From: Alistipes sp.
Lineage (GTDB): Bacteria; Bacteroidota; Bacteroidia; Bacteroidales; Rikenellaceae
Assembly: GCA_017465055.1 (NCBI GenBank)
Contig: JAFTWZ010000007.1
Location: 1 to 39,426, forward strand
DNA: 39,426 nt
Reading direction: 5' to 3'
Positions 38,046 to 39,426 of the stretch are shown here, in pieces; within the stretch, counting starts at the first letter, position 1, and the number at the start of each line of letters is the position of its first letter. A program made the position numbers and the translations under genes. Below the pieces are notes generated by a model. It was given only the letters and a program-made list of their open reading frames with translations. It searched no databases and was not told the origin of the DNA.

Positions 38046-38118
38046 CGATGATGCCGGTTGGGGTTGCAAAGGCTCACTTAACAAGTTTGAGTGAGGGCGC
38101 TCCGAGCGGTATATTTTT

Positions 38119-38191
38119 GCGGAAGTAGCTCAGTTGATAGAGCAATAGCCTTCCAAGCTATGGGTCGCGAGTTTGAGCCTCGTCTTCCGCT
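38119..38191 (+). tRNA. tRNA-Gly (anticodon TCC)
   Basis: The acceptor arms GCGGAAG and CTTCCGC pair, with the anticodon TCC in an ATAGC/GCTAT stem. The T arm is CGAG/CTCG around a TTTGAGC loop, slightly unusual in having TTTGA where TTCGA is common. Confidence 0.94.
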
Positions 38192-38302
38192 CCACTAAGA
38201 CAGCGTGTAGCACTGCAATCCTCCGAGAGAGGTGTGGGTGCTGCGCGATAAGTCTGTAAAAGATGAAATAAGTAACTTTAAAACTTAAAAACTTATATTA
38301 CT

Positions 38303-39426
38303 ATGGCAAAAGAAAAATTTGATCGTTCGAAACCACACGTCAACATTGGTACTATCGGTCACGTTGACCACGGTAAGACTACTCTTACTGCTGCTATTAC
38401 CACTGTTTTGGCTAAGGCTGGTCTTTCAGAGCTTCGTTCATTCGACTCTATCGATAACGCACCTGAGGAGAAGGAGCGTGGTATCACCATCAACACTTCT
38501 CACGTTGAGTATCAGACTGCAAACCGTCACTATGCTCACGTAGACTGCCCAGGTCACGCCGACTACGTTAAGAACATGGTTACTGGTGCTGCTCAGATGG
38601 ATGGTGCTATCCTTGTAGTTGCTGCTACTGATGGTCCTATGCCTCAGACTAACGAGCACGTACTTCTTGCTAAGCAGGTAAACGTTCCACGTATCGTTGT
38701 GTTCTTGAACAAGTGCGATATGGTTGACGATCCTGAGATGCTTGACCTCGTAGAGATGGAGGTTCGTGACCTTCTTTCTAAGTACGACTTCGACGGCGAT
38801 AACGCACCTGTTATCCGTGGTTCAGCTCTTGGTGGTTTGAACGGCGAGCCACAGTGGGAGGAGAAGATTATGGAGCTTATGACAAACGTTGATGAGTACA
38901 TCCAGTTGCCTCCACGTGACAACGAGAAGCCATTCTTGATGCCTGTTGAGGACGTATTCTCAATCACTGGTCGTGGTACCGTAGTAACTGGTCGTATCGA
39001 GACAGGTATCATCCACGTAGGTGATCCAGTTGAGATTATCGGTTTGGATGAGAAGATCCGTACTTCTACTTGTACTGGCGTTGAGATGTTCCGTAAGCTC
39101 CTCGATCAGGGTGAAGCTGGTGACAACGTAGGTCTGCTCCTCCGTGGTATCGACAAGAACGAAATCAAGCGTGGTATGGTAATTACACACCCCGGTGTAA
39201 TCAAGCCCCACTCTAAGTTCAAGGCTTCTATCTACGTGTTGAAGAAGGAAGAGGGTGGTCGTCACACTCCGTTCGGCAACAAGTATCGTCCTCAGTTCTA
39301 TCTCCGTACTATGGACTGTACAGGTGAGATCCACCTCCCCGAAGGTACAGAGATGGTAATGCCCGGTGACAACGTTGAGATTCAGGTTGAGCTCATCTAT
39401 CCGGTAGCATTGAACCTCGGGCTCCG
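38303..39426 (+). CDS. tuf: Elongation factor Tu (3' end outside the window)
   Basis: About 374 of roughly 395 codons are present. The GTPase that brings aminoacyl-tRNA to the ribosome is shown by GHVDHGKTT (19-27), ERGITI, DCPGH and NKCD, followed by domains II ([13 protein letters not shown]) and III ([13 protein letters not shown]). The gene starts 111 nt after tRNA-Gly, in the arrangement known from the tufB operon of other bacteria. Codon use is that of a highly expressed gene (GGT, CGT, AAC, GTT). Confidence 0.98.
   Translation, partial: MAKEKFDRSKPHVNIGTIGHVDHGKTTLTAAITTVLAKAGLSELRSFDSIDNAPEEKERGITINTSHVEYQTANRHYAHVDCPGHADYVKNMVTGAAQMDGAILVVAATDGPMPQTNEHVLLAKQVNVPRIVVFLNKCDMVDDPEMLDLVEMEVRDLLSKYDFDGDNAPVIRGSALGGLNGEPQWEEKIMELMTNVDEYIQLPPRDNEKPFLMPVEDVFSITGRGTVVTGRIETGIIHVGDPVEIIGLDEKIRTSTCTGVEMFRKLLDQGEAGDNVGLLLRGIDKNEIKRGMVITHPGVIKPHSKFKASIYVLKKEEGGRHTPFGNKYRPQFYLRTMDCTGEIHLPEGTEMVMPGDNVEIQVELIYPVALNLGL

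Noticed and set aside
37862-38128. Open frames over the tRNA genes
   Set aside because: They are translations of tRNA sequence and have no independent support.

Overview
The window looks like a Bacteroidales chromosome, possibly Alistipes/Rikenellaceae-like; the genus is a guess. Support comes from TAnnTTTG-type -7 promoter boxes, several lipoproteins and beta-barrel proteins, SusG-like carbohydrate enzymes, a MurA with Asp at the active-site Cys position, and a tRNA-Thr/Tyr/Gly-tuf cluster. Two segments with different character are joined near base 13,900.

Region 1 (1 to about 13,909) is the integrase end of a CTnDOT-like integrative and conjugative element; the rest lies off the left edge. 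Reading inward from the chromosome it holds a tyrosine integrase with the IntDOT-type Ser in place of the first catalytic Arg, a RhuM-like regulator, two plus-strand and two minus-strand excisionase-like helix-turn-helix genes, a DUF3945 protein, topoisomerase III, a DUF1896 protein and a 1,908-residue methyltransferase-helicase fusion. A 12-bp motif (CCACTAAATCCA) recurs in the leaders of three of these genes. One inverted pair encloses an intrinsic terminator inside the leader of the DUF1896-helicase operon, which looks like an attenuator. The element ends in or just before the promoter of nfo.

Region 2 (about 13,910 to 23,012) is housekeeping chromosome: nfo, a GH53 galactanase and mntP as a likely operon; a secreted alkaline phosphatase divergent from ung with interlocked promoters; an AraC-type regulator; murA; then tdk, a tsaC/yciO-like gene and a thioesterase ending in a strong terminator.

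Region 3 (about 23,013 to 36,700) is devoted to the cell envelope and glycans: a GH13 alpha-amylase lipoprotein with a 196-bp palindromic element in its leader, a large lipoprotein of unknown function, a nitroreductase and GH2 beta-galactosidase operon, a small HTH protein preceded by a structured RNA with its own terminator, a TolB-like propeller protein, an outer-membrane beta-barrel protein and a YD-repeat-like lipoprotein.

Region 4 (about 36,700 to the end) has a SlyD-like prolyl isomerase with a metal-binding tail, a candidate structured RNA, tandem promoters, three tRNA genes and the start of tuf, which runs off the right edge.

The least explained signals lie between genes. They are a family of about 122-nt hairpin repeats (three copies, with base-pair-preserving changes between copies), a MITE-like palindrome, two hairpins built of degenerate 9-10-nt repeats, two candidate structured RNAs, and the putative attenuator in the mobile element.
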